Source of the DNA: Kordiimonas sp. SCSIO 12610
GTDB lineage: Bacteria; Pseudomonadota; Alphaproteobacteria; Sphingomonadales; Kordiimonadaceae
DNA length: 64,000 nucleotides
NCBI RefSeq assembly: GCF_024398015.1
Contig: NZ_CP073747.1
Location: 2,304,501 to 2,368,500, forward strand
Direction of reading: 5' to 3'
Shown here: positions 36,523 to 44,136 of the stretch, in pieces
How the letters are laid out: each line of letters opens with the position of its first letter
Position numbering within the stretch: the stretch's first letter is position 1
Notes under the pieces: model-generated
Told to the model about the DNA's origin: nothing
Seen by the model: the letters and a program-made list of their open reading frames with translations, nothing else
The model's database searches: none
Translations under genes and position numbers: made by a program

Positions 36523-37338
36523 ATGCTCAACTCTAAAAAATTAATTCCAATCGCACTATGCGCCATGGTTGCTGCCCCTGCCCCAGCCTTCGCTGGCGCC
36601 TGGACAGCAAAAAAAGGATCAGCGTACAATAAATTTGCAATTAACACATTTGATAGTTCTGCCCTGTTTGGAACGCAGGAAGAAGGCTTCGAAGAATTTA
36701 CAGATCTTAACTTCACCTTCTACGGCGAATACGGAATAACCGACGATCTAACCTTTTTCGGATCAGCAGCATTAAAGCGCATCACTCGTACCGATTTCGG
36801 CGTGCAAGTAACTAACGAAGGTGTCGGTGACGTTGACCTTGGCCTGAGGTATAATTTCTATAATGATGACTTTGTCTTCTCTGGTCAGTTTTTATTCAAA
36901 GCCCCATACCTTTATGACGAAGATGCCGACCTGCCTCTCGGTAACGGTCAGGAAGATTATGAATTCCGCCTTCTCTTCGGTAAAACATTGGGTAGACTTG
37001 GTTATTTCGGAGCAGAAGCAGGCTATCGCTTCCGCGCAGGCGACCCTGTTGATGAATTCCGTTACTTAATTGAGTACGGATTTGATGTAACAGACAATGT
37101 TTACCTTCGTGCAAAACTGGACGGGACCTTGAACGCACAAAGCGGCGATAATCTTGTTGATACCACATCGGCTAACCCGGCTTTACCGCTCGCTTTCGAT
37201 CTGGGTAAATTGGAAACAACCGCAGGCTGGAAAATCAACGACAATTTTGTTGGCGAATTTACCGTTACCAGCAACATATACGGTGACAACACGCTTCGTG
37301 GTACGAACTTCCAGTTCGCCGTCGTTTACAGCTTCTAA
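36523..37338 (+). CDS. Outer-membrane beta-barrel protein, unknown function
   Basis: 271 aa from the ATG at 36523. I chose this start because it gives a clean signal peptide (MLNSKKLIPIALCAMVAAPA, cleaved after AFA) and has AGGG 7 nt upstream; the frame opens earlier at 36475. The mature protein has alternating strands rich in Tyr, Phe and Gly (DVDLGLRYNFYNDDFVFSGQ, LGYFGAEAGYRFRAG) and ends in Phe (FAVVYSF), the C-terminal signature of barrel proteins inserted by BAM. I do not recognise a specific family. Two glycosyltransferase genes start 16 nt downstream, so it might serve glycan export, but it could equally be a porin-like protein. Confidence 0.8.
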   Translation: MLNSKKLIPIALCAMVAAPAPAFAGAWTAKKGSAYNKFAINTFDSSALFGTQEEGFEEFTDLNFTFYGEYGITDDLTFFGSAALKRITRTDFGVQVTNEGVGDVDLGLRYNFYNDDFVFSGQFLFKAPYLYDEDADLPLGNGQEDYEFRLLFGKTLGRLGYFGAEAGYRFRAGDPVDEFRYLIEYGFDVTDNVYLRAKLDGTLNAQSGDNLVDTTSANPALPLAFDLGKLETTAGWKINDNFVGEFTVTSNIYGDNTLRGTNFQFAVVYSF

Positions 37339-37354
37339 TTCGGTAAAACACACT

Positions 37355-38845
37355 ATGGATATTTTGGCGTCTCTGATTCTTGCGGGTCATTTTGGGCTTT
37401 TGCTTTTGTTATGTTTTTACGGGGCCCACAGGCTTTACCTCGCCCGTATGGCGAAACGCCTGTATAAGCCCTTGACGCCAAAATATCACTTTGACGACCT
37501 ACCTGTTGTTACTGTTCAACTTCCTGTTTTTAACGAAAAGTTTGTTGTTGAACGCCTTATTAAAACAGTCACAGAATTAGACTATCCTACCGATAAGCTT
37601 CAAATTCAGGTTTTGGACGATTCCACAGACGAAACACGTGACCTAATTGCATCACAGGTCGCCAGTTACAAACAGCAAGGTATATGGATAGATCATATCC
37701 ACCGCGTTGACCGTCGTGGCTTTAAGGCAGGTGCGCTCGCAGACGCAATGCCGCTTGTTGCCGGAGATTTTATCGCAATTTTTGATGCGGACTTTATGCC
37801 CAGCCGTGATTTGTTGATGAAATCTATCCATCATCTTGCAGACCCGGAAATCGGAATGGTTCAGACACGCTGGGATCACCTGAACAGAGATTTTAGCCTA
37901 CTGACGAAAGCACAGGCAATTATGCTTGATGCCCACTTTGTTATCGAACAGGTCGCCAGAAATCAAAGTGGAGCATTCTTCAACTTCAATGGAACAGCCG
38001 GTATATGGCGCAAAGCCGCAATCCTTGATGCAGGTGGTTGGCAAGCAGACACAATCACAGAAGACCTGGACCTAAGTTACCGTGCTCAACTCAAGGGATG
38101 GAAGTTCCAATATCTTCGTGATGTCGGGTGTCCAAGCGAACTCCCTGTGAACATGAATGCCTTCAAAAGCCAACAACATCGCTGGGCCAAAGGGGCGATT
38201 GAAGTGATGAAAAAGCTTTTGATCACCATATGGAAAGCTCCCATAACCCGTGGTCAAAAAATTGAAGCTTCCCTTCACCTGACAAGTAACCTTTCCTACA
38301 TGCTTATGCTTGTCGATAGTTTGTTCTTTCTGCTGCCAAGTATATTTATTACCGGGCAAGATCGCCTAGGGCTTGCGTTATGGATTGACCTCCCCCTCTT
38401 TGCCCTTGCAACCCTCAGTCACCTATATTTCTTCATGATGGGGCAAAAATTATTTTTCGGACGTGTTGCGGATAAACTGATCTATATCCCGCTTTTGATG
38501 GCAATTGCTATTGGCCTTAGCATCAATAATGGTCGGGCCGTGCTGGAAGCACTTTTTGGACACCGCAGCGCCTTCATTAGGACACCCAAGTTAGGCGACG
38601 CAGCGATCAACAAATCCCTAAAACCACAACGCCAGTCAGCTTATGCCTCTGTTATCTCTCGCTGGGGTGATATGATTGAACTCGCCCTAGGCATATTTTA
38701 CGCTTCGTTCCTCGCGGCTGCGGTTTATCATGAACTTTGGATGGTCATCCCGTTCCTCACGATTTTCACAGCGGGTTTTTTCTTTGCAGGCACAGAAAGC
38801 ATAAAAGAAAGACTAAGCGATCGTATTCGCCTTAAGCGAACCTGA
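37355..38845 (+). CDS. Membrane-bound family 2 glycosyltransferase, cellulose-synthase-like
   Basis: 496 aa from the ATG at 37355. The same frame is open back to 37154, but that stretch overlaps the barrel gene out of frame. One N-terminal transmembrane helix, then a GT2 domain: VLDDSTDETRD near residue 88, the metal-binding DAD (IAIFDADFMPSRD), TEDLDLSYRA, and QQHRWAKG (the Q-x-x-R-W motif of processive enzymes). Several C-terminal membrane helices follow. This layout resembles cellulose/mannan synthase-like enzymes without a PilZ domain. Product unknown. It lies between the barrel gene and a second glycosyltransferase. Confidence 0.9.
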   Translation: MDILASLILAGHFGLLLLLCFYGAHRLYLARMAKRLYKPLTPKYHFDDLPVVTVQLPVFNEKFVVERLIKTVTELDYPTDKLQIQVLDDSTDETRDLIASQVASYKQQGIWIDHIHRVDRRGFKAGALADAMPLVAGDFIAIFDADFMPSRDLLMKSIHHLADPEIGMVQTRWDHLNRDFSLLTKAQAIMLDAHFVIEQVARNQSGAFFNFNGTAGIWRKAAILDAGGWQADTITEDLDLSYRAQLKGWKFQYLRDVGCPSELPVNMNAFKSQQHRWAKGAIEVMKKLLITIWKAPITRGQKIEASLHLTSNLSYMLMLVDSLFFLLPSIFITGQDRLGLALWIDLPLFALATLSHLYFFMMGQKLFFGRVADKLIYIPLLMAIAIGLSINNGRAVLEALFGHRSAFIRTPKLGDAAINKSLKPQRQSAYASVISRWGDMIELALGIFYASFLAAAVYHELWMVIPFLTIFTAGFFFAGTESIKERLSDRIRLKRT

Positions 38846-38854
38846 CGATAGTCC

Positions 38855-40186
38855 GTGCTCAATTTGAACATAAAATATCATCTGGGGCCGAAACACTCTA
38901 ATGCAGCTACAACACTATTGTGTGCTGCATTCATAATGCTGATCCTGTTCAGTGTCTTTATTCCCAATGTTACAGAGGATTATACTGGTAGCTTATACAT
39001 CGCGTGCCATATCGGTTTGACGATTATCATGTTGCTGGCTTGGTGGCTGAACTCCAGAAACCCATCATCCAACAAGCAACTATGGATTATGTATGGCGCG
39101 GTCGCAGCTCAAATCATTCTGCTGATGGCTTCACCCTTCACAACGCATGACACACAGCGCTACCTATGGGACGGCGCTGTATTTCTAAACGGCCTGGACC
39201 CATACATCACAACGCCCAATGACCCCGAGGCAGCGTACCTTAGAACAATATGGCCAACACCCGCAGAGCACGCGAAGTACCCAACAATATACCCACCAGC
39301 AGCGATTGGCATCTTTGCATTTGCCGCAATGTTTGGGTCAACATTGGGGCCGCTCATATGGAAAATATTGATCGCCCTCACAACAATAGCTACTATTGTT
39401 TCAGGCCGAAAATTATTAATCCTATATGGAAAATCCGAGAACTTACCGCTCTTCGCCCTGTCACCATTATTGATGTTAGAAACAGGCATTGGTGGCCATT
39501 TAGATGTTTTCTGTGTTTTACTGGTAACATTGTCGCTCATATGCTGGAAGCAAGAACGCTACGGTCTGACCGGACTATTTCTGGGGTTATGTTTTACTAT
39601 AAAATTTTTACCCGCAGTTATTTTATTTCCACTTGCGATCAACGCTGGCTTTCCACGCCTCAACCATAAGACACTATCGCTTTGTAGCAGTTTCGCCGCC
39701 TCTGTGATCGCAGTATATGGTGGCTTCATCCTACTAGGGTACGAAGTAATCGGTGTCCTGCCTACATTCATCGAAAAATGGCGATTTGGTTCACCATTAT
39801 TTTCCCTCGCATCAAATCTGGTATCAGGCCAAGCCTTAATCATTACTATCGCGGCTATAGCGTTGCTTATGCTGATGTTGGTTTACAAAGTTAGCCGTAC
39901 TTCACCTATTCTTGGCTGCCAGATCATGTACGCTATCCCGCTTTTGATTAGCCCCGTAGTCTTCCCTTGGTACTTGTGTGCATTTGTTCCCTTATTTGCC
40001 ATCAGGCCAACAGCTACAATTCTATTATGGTCGAGTGCACTCCCCCTCACCTATGAAGTGATTAATCAATATAATGCATCGGGCATCTGGGAAATCGCAA
40101 CCTGGCCCATAGGTGTTATAGCCACAGCGATTCTGATCGGAATTGGGCTCGATACAACACCTAGTAACACACCTATCAAACACTAA
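38855..40186 (+). CDS. Polytopic GT-C type glycosyltransferase
   Basis: 443 aa with about ten or more hydrophobic helices. Early in the chain is the motif THDTQRYLWDGAVFLNGLDPY, an acidic first-loop signature of GT-C (DUF2029/GT87-like) enzymes that use polyprenyl-phosphate sugars. GTG start at 38855, 9 nt after the previous stop; no ATG is available. Co-transcribed with the GT2 gene. One plausible scheme is that the GT2 enzyme makes a lipid-linked sugar or glycan and this protein transfers it on the outer face of the inner membrane (inference). Confidence 0.75.
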   Translation: MLNLNIKYHLGPKHSNAATTLLCAAFIMLILFSVFIPNVTEDYTGSLYIACHIGLTIIMLLAWWLNSRNPSSNKQLWIMYGAVAAQIILLMASPFTTHDTQRYLWDGAVFLNGLDPYITTPNDPEAAYLRTIWPTPAEHAKYPTIYPPAAIGIFAFAAMFGSTLGPLIWKILIALTTIATIVSGRKLLILYGKSENLPLFALSPLLMLETGIGGHLDVFCVLLVTLSLICWKQERYGLTGLFLGLCFTIKFLPAVILFPLAINAGFPRLNHKTLSLCSSFAASVIAVYGGFILLGYEVIGVLPTFIEKWRFGSPLFSLASNLVSGQALIITIAAIALLMLMLVYKVSRTSPILGCQIMYAIPLLISPVVFPWYLCAFVPLFAIRPTATILLWSSALPLTYEVINQYNASGIWEIATWPIGVIATAILIGIGLDTTPSNTPIKH

Positions 40187-40276
40187 TAAAACACCTAAGC
40201 ACAAAATAAACATAATAAAAAACTATTTACTTTCAACGCTTTAATATATTTTCAGTCAATATTTTGAAAAATATAC

Positions 40277-40305
40277 TTGTCAATTCTGATTAGGTGTACT
40301 ACATA
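40277..40305 (+). promoter_or_regulatory. Sigma70 promoter of the YtrA/ABC operon
   Basis: -35 TTGTCA at 40277-40282, exactly 17 nt spacer, -10 TACATA at 40300-40305. Predicted transcription start is near 40312, giving a leader of about 265 nt before the first small gene. Confidence 0.7.
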
Positions 40306-40316
40306 ACTAATACACC
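40293..40316 (+). promoter_or_regulatory. Probable YtrA-type operator
   Basis: Perfect inverted repeat GGTGTA-N12-TACACC covering the -10 element and the predicted start site, where a bound repressor would block transcription. Known YtrA-subfamily operators have GTGTA ... TACAC half-sites at similar spacing. A YtrA-type gene is in the same transcript, so autoregulation is expected. Confidence 0.65.
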
Positions 40317-40338
40317 GGCACGATAAAACGCCTAAACA

Positions 40339-40577
40339 GTTCAAAAGAACGGAAGGCACAGCGAGGAAAAAGCCGGGGTAACTTGGATCTCTCCCAGTCC
40401 GGGTTACGACAGCGAAAGAAAAAAAGAGCCCACCAAATAAAAATAAGGCTCAGGACAGCGAGGAAACAAAATGGGGGTCGGCGACACACCGATCCCCATT
40501 TTCTAAAAAACGACAGCAAATAAAAAATAACTGGTCACAAAAAAACAAACGACCAGAACAACAGTGAGGAAAAGATT
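40339..40577 (+). repeat. Structured leader: five hairpins, each followed by an ACAGCGAGGAAA-type linker
   Basis: Linker copies start at 40358, 40409, 40456, 40513 and 40561 (spacing 51, 47, 57, 48 nt): ACAGCGAGGAAA, ACAGCGAAAGAA, ACAGCGAGGAAA, ACAGCAAATAAA, ACAGTGAGGAAA. Before each lies an unrelated stem-loop: GTTC/GAAC (40339-40350), a 10-bp stem (40378-40407), GAGCC/GGCTC (40426-40452), a roughly 13-bp stem (40470-40502) and CTGGTC/GACCAG (40531-40556). Linker sequence is kept while stem sequence varies, which points to an RNA function. The last linker is the ribosome-binding site of the 45-codon gene. The fourth hairpin contains an 11-codon frame (ATG at 40472) that follows the third linker. 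Confidence 0.7.
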
Positions 40578-40715
40578 ATGTCTATCACACGATACCAAAA
40601 ACTGAAACGCAGCGAACGCCGCATCCGCCGCATTGCCCGCACAACTGGCAAGGCTCAAGGTTCAGTTCAGCAAAACATGGCAATTGCCACTTTTGCTTTC
40701 GCACAAATTTCCTAG
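40578..40715 (+). CDS. Small basic protein, 45 aa, unknown
   Basis: ATG at 40578 preceded by GAGGAAA at ideal spacing, stop TAG at 40713-40715, 13 nt before the gntR ATG. The N-terminal half is strongly basic (MSITRYQKLKRSERRIRRIA) and the C-terminal third is hydrophobic/Ala-rich. It is the first gene after the structured leader. I do not recognise it; coding is supported by the ribosome-binding site and operon position, not by homology. It could be a leader peptide controlling the downstream genes. Confidence 0.5.
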   Translation: MSITRYQKLKRSERRIRRIARTTGKAQGSVQQNMAIATFAFAQIS

Positions 40716-40728
40716 GAAAGGATAGTTT

Positions 40729-41088
40729 ATGAAGCCGGATTGGACGGATACTCAGCCGATCTACCGGCAACTGAAGGACAAGGTAGTGACAGCAATTATG
40801 GAAGGCGCTCTCGCCGAAGGTGAAGCCCTACCCTCTGTCAGAACAGTTGCAGTTGATCTGCAAATAAACCCAATTACTGCCTCAAAAGCCTATCAGGAGC
40901 TGGTTATGGATGGATTAGTCGAGAAACGTCGCGGACTAGGAATGTTCGTGGTGGACGGTGCGCGTGATAAGCTGATGGAGGCTGAACGCGATCGCTTTTT
41001 AAACGAAGAATGGCCGCGTGTGATGGAAACAATCAGACGTCTTGGCCTTGATGCGGATGAGCTGCTTAAACGCGGCTTATCGAACTAG
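40729..41088 (+). CDS. GntR family regulator, YtrA subfamily
   Basis: 119 aa. N-terminal winged helix of the GntR type (PIYRQLKDKVVTAIMEGALA, then LPSVRTVAVDLQINPITASK and LVEKRRGLGMFV) and a short C-terminal helical part of about 45 residues, the hallmark of the YtrA subfamily, which has no large ligand domain and usually represses its own ABC-transporter operon. AAAGGA precedes the ATG. The operator candidate lies at 40293-40316. Confidence 0.92.
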   Translation: MKPDWTDTQPIYRQLKDKVVTAIMEGALAEGEALPSVRTVAVDLQINPITASKAYQELVMDGLVEKRRGLGMFVVDGARDKLMEAERDRFLNEEWPRVMETIRRLGLDADELLKRGLSN

Positions 41089-41097
41089 GAGGGGATC

Positions 41098-41955
41098 ATG
41101 AGCGAATATGTGATTGAAGCACAAAACCTCTCTAAAACATTTGGTGATTTTAAAGCGCTAGACAACGTAAGCTTCAAAATGCCAATTGGCCGTATCGTTG
41201 GTGTTATCGGTGAAAATGGTGCCGGCAAAACCACAATGCTGAATGCTGTTCTTGGCCTTAGCTCTTACGAGGGTGAACTTAGCGTTAACGGCCACAACCC
41301 AATGACAGAACGCAACAAACTGATGCAGGATGTTTGCTTTATCGCAGATGTTGCAACGCTTCCAAAATGGATGAAAGTTGCTGACGTTATCGATTATGTT
41401 GAAAGCATACACCCACGCTTTAACCGCGAAAAAGCGATGGACTTTCTGAACCGCACGAGCGTTCCATTGAACCGCAAGGTAAAAGCGCTTTCAAAAGGAA
41501 TGACCGTTCAAGTTCATTTGGCCGTGGTTATGGCAATTGACGCCAAACTATTAGTTTTGGACGAGCCAACACTTGGCCTTGATATCATCTTCCGCAAACA
41601 ATTTTACCAAAGCCTACTCGAAGAATATTTCGATGAAGAACGCACAATCATCATCACGACCCATCAGGTCGAGGAAGTTGAGCATATCTTATCGGACGTC
41701 ATCTTCATCAAAGGCGGTAAAATCGTTCTTGAAGAAGAGATGGAAGACCTGACACAGAACTTCATTGAACTAATGGTAGCACCAGGCAATGAAGAAAAAG
41801 CTCAGGCCTTGGGTCCAATCAGAAAAGGTGCCAACTTTGGCCGCACAACATGCATCTACAAAGGCGTTTCACGCGAGGAATTGAACGCACTTGGCGAGAC
41901 AAGAAGACTTGGCCTTGCTGATATCTTTGTAGCGACAATGACAGGAGAAGGGTAA
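41098..41955 (+). CDS. ABC transporter ATP-binding protein (ABC-2 type)
   Basis: 285 aa. Walker A GENGAGKTT near residues 38-46, signature LSKGM in place of LSGGQ, Walker B LLVLDEPTLGLD, switch His in ITTHQVEEVEH, then a roughly 65-residue C-terminal domain. The degenerate signature is common in YtrB-like exporters. Perfect AGGAGG-like site before the ATG. It overlaps the permease start by 1 bp. Substrate unknown; YtrA-controlled systems often respond to cell-envelope stress. Confidence 0.92.
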   Translation: MSEYVIEAQNLSKTFGDFKALDNVSFKMPIGRIVGVIGENGAGKTTMLNAVLGLSSYEGELSVNGHNPMTERNKLMQDVCFIADVATLPKWMKVADVIDYVESIHPRFNREKAMDFLNRTSVPLNRKVKALSKGMTVQVHLAVVMAIDAKLLVLDEPTLGLDIIFRKQFYQSLLEEYFDEERTIIITTHQVEEVEHILSDVIFIKGGKIVLEEEMEDLTQNFIELMVAPGNEEKAQALGPIRKGANFGRTTCIYKGVSREELNALGETRRLGLADIFVATMTGEG

Positions 41956-42884
41956 TGAACAATAATTATATAGCCCTCATTAAACGCGATTATTTGGAAG
42001 GAAAAGGTGGGTACTTCTGGGCGCCATTGGTTGCTCTTGGTATTGCAGTATTCTTTTCCCTACTTCCAATACTTGGCCTTACTGACAGCGGGAATGTCTT
42101 TGTTATCAATTCTGATAATATCGACCTACAGGAATTCTTGCGACGGATTAATGAACACACTCCTGAAGAAATAAGTGCAGGAGCAACATTTATCCTGAGT
42201 GGCTTTGCATCACTTGTATGGGTACCGCTTCCTTTCGTGATTGTGTTTACATTGCTTGATCAGCTTTATAGCGAACGTAAGGATAAATCAGTTTTATTCT
42301 GGAAATCCATGCCAGTGTCTGACACTGAGGAAGTTCTAGCAAAGTTCATCATGCCAGTATTCATCGCACCTGTAATTTACTTGGCTATCTTCTTTGTTGG
42401 AACGTTGATCTTTGCTTTCATCTTAAGCATTGTATCGCTTTTCCTAGGTGGGCCACTTGTTGAATTATGGCCAATTTGGAACCTTATCCAAGGATGCATT
42501 GTCTTTATACTAACCTTCTTCACAATGATTTTGTGGGCTGCCCCATTACTTGCATGGTTCATGCTAGTATCAGCATATGCTCCGAAGGTTCCCTTTATCT
42601 TTGCCTTCGCACCACCAGCGTTCATTATGGCACTTGAAGGTATTATGTTTGAAGGCACAAACTTTGCTGAATGGATTGGCACGCGTCTTGGTGGCTGGCT
42701 CGGCAGCGTAGAAGGCATTCGCCACTATAACGTAAACGATGTTGAAGACTTGTTTACTGTTGGATGGGACTTCTTGGGCACAATAGTTGGCCATAGCCTC
42801 ACAAGTGGAAATTTCTGGGTAGGTATTATCATCGCTGCAGCCTTCCTTTTCGGAGCAATCGAAATCCGCAAACGGGCGATGTAG
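41955..42884 (+). CDS. ABC-2 type transporter permease
   Basis: 309 aa, about six hydrophobic segments; it begins MNNNYIALIKRDYLEGKGGY with a cytoplasmic coupling region and has a large extracytoplasmic loop around residues 35-75. The stretch SERKDKSVLFWKSMPVSDTE after the second membrane segment is typical of ABC-2 permeases of the YtrC/D type. Partner of the ATPase just upstream. Confidence 0.88.
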   Translation: MNNNYIALIKRDYLEGKGGYFWAPLVALGIAVFFSLLPILGLTDSGNVFVINSDNIDLQEFLRRINEHTPEEISAGATFILSGFASLVWVPLPFVIVFTLLDQLYSERKDKSVLFWKSMPVSDTEEVLAKFIMPVFIAPVIYLAIFFVGTLIFAFILSIVSLFLGGPLVELWPIWNLIQGCIVFILTFFTMILWAAPLLAWFMLVSAYAPKVPFIFAFAPPAFIMALEGIMFEGTNFAEWIGTRLGGWLGSVEGIRHYNVNDVEDLFTVGWDFLGTIVGHSLTSGNFWVGIIIAAAFLFGAIEIRKRAM

Positions 42885-42894
42885 GAGAGAACAG

Positions 42895-42996
42895 ATGACA
42901 CAGAAACTATCACTTCTTTCCAAGCTGACGCGAAATAATGCAAAAACCGAAATGCCAGTACATTTGATACGGCACGCAGAAAAAAAGAAACGCTAA
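42895..42996 (+). CDS. Small basic protein, 33 aa, unknown
   Basis: ATG at 42895 with AGGAGA directly upstream, 10 nt after the permease stop; TAA at 42994-42996. The product (beginning MTQKLSLLSKLTRNNAKTEM) is basic and ends in a Lys/Arg run. No family recognised. Support is the strong ribosome-binding site and its place between the permease and the operon terminator. Confidence 0.45.
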   Translation: MTQKLSLLSKLTRNNAKTEMPVHLIRHAEKKKR

Positions 42997-43010
42997 ACAA
43001 GCGCTAAACA

Positions 43011-43039
43011 AAAAAAAGGCAGGGTAACCTGCCTTTTTT
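43011..43039 (+). terminator. Rho-independent terminator of the YtrA/ABC operon
   Basis: GGCAGG/CCTGCC stem with GTAA loop, flanked by A7 and T6, at 43018-43039. The A and T tracts make it work in both directions, so it could also serve the convergent rlmB-like gene. Confidence 0.92.
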
Positions 43040-43114
43040 ATTTGCCCGATTATTATTTATTGAGCACTTATTTGCCTGCCTTTTATTTGTAAGGTTCCTA
43101 TTTGCCCAACTCTT

Positions 43115-43999
43115 TTATTCTTTGGGCGTCCCCAACATTTCATAAAGCGCAATCGCAGCTGCGTTGGAGACATTCAGGCTTTCAACCAGCCCTGTCATCG
43201 GAATTTTCGCAATAAGGTCACAGCTTTTTCGAATAAGCGGTCGCATCCCCTTGCCTTCTGATCCCATAACAAGAACGATATTATCTCCCATAGAAATATC
43301 ACGGATCGACTGATTAGTACCCCCGTCTAGCCCCACATGCCAGTACCCCATATTCTTTAACGTATCGAGGGCCTGCGCCAAGTTTGCAACTTGCACCCAC
43401 GGAAGCGTTTCAAGGCCGCCCGCAGCGGCGCGTGCTAAAACACCACCTTCAATCGGGCTATATCGGTCCTGCGTTATAATAGCACGAGCACCAAGCGCGG
43501 CCGCAGAACGTATACAGGCACCAACATTATGCGGGTCTGTTACCTGATCCAACATCAGAATAATATTTTTCCTATCCGCAAGCGGTTCCAAATCGAGTAA
43601 ATCAAAACCGGCCAAGGGTCTGACTTCAAGCACGATACCTTGATGCGGACTATCACTGGAAACCAAACCATTAAGGTCATCACTGCTGACTTCTTCTATT
43701 TTAAGCGAAGGTTTTAATAGTTCCCGCTTTACGCCCATCAACGCCTTTTTTGTACCCAGCAACCTCAAGCACTCGCGCTTACTATTTTTCAGCGCTGCTT
43801 CCACAGGATGGCGGCCATGCAGGAAAATACTATCCTTGCCAAGTGGCTTGATTACCCGTGTTTCAACATGTGCAGGCTCCGACGATGGGCGACGCCCTTG
43901 GCTATGGTTGCTATGGGCCTGCTTGCCAGAAGCACTTTTATTCTGTCTGGCCTTAGGGTTAGATCGCTTAGCTTTATTAGGCTGTGGCTTTTTAGCCAT
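43115..43999 (-). CDS. rlmB: 23S rRNA (guanosine-2'-O) methyltransferase, TrmH/RlmB family
   Basis: SpoU/TrmH-type SAM methyltransferase, 294 aa. A strongly basic N-terminal tail of about 40 residues precedes the substrate-binding domain (DSIFLHGRHPVEAALKNSKR). The trefoil-knot motifs follow: motif 1 DQVTDPHNVGACIRSAAALG, motif 2 VLVMGSEGKGM, motif 3 IPMTGLVESLNVSNAAAIAL. Most likely RlmB, methylating G2251 of 23S rRNA; tRNA targets cannot be excluded from sequence alone. Transcribed convergently with the ABC operon. Confidence 0.87.
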   Translation of the reverse strand: MAKKPQPNKAKRSNPKARQNKSASGKQAHSNHSQGRRPSSEPAHVETRVIKPLGKDSIFLHGRHPVEAALKNSKRECLRLLGTKKALMGVKRELLKPSLKIEEVSSDDLNGLVSSDSPHQGIVLEVRPLAGFDLLDLEPLADRKNIILMLDQVTDPHNVGACIRSAAALGARAIITQDRYSPIEGGVLARAAAGGLETLPWVQVANLAQALDTLKNMGYWHVGLDGGTNQSIRDISMGDNIVLVMGSEGKGMRPLIRKSCDLIAKIPMTGLVESLNVSNAAAIALYEMLGTPKE

Positions 44000-44136
44000 A
44001 AACTTATCCTGTCATCATGTTCTCTTTGTACCGTTCTATGCCACAAGCGCCTTCACGGTAAAATGATTATATTTATTGACCCAAAAATATACTGATACGG
44101 TAACATCCATGAAAAGGGAAAACTGGGAGGCTGGAT

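Noticed and set aside
37154-37354. N-terminal extension of the GT2 glycosyltransferase
   Set aside because: It overlaps the barrel coding sequence in another frame and lacks a ribosome-binding site; the ATG at 37355 gives a normal membrane-anchored GT2.
40307-40519. Minus-strand 70-codon frame through the structured leader
   Set aside because: No ribosome-binding site, low-complexity product, and the region is better explained as a plus-strand leader between promoter and gntR.
43034-43105. Repeated TTATTTGCC strings between the ABC operon and rlmB
   Set aside because: Short, irregular copies in AT-rich sequence; no periodicity or structure comparable to a real repeat array, and no CRISPR features.
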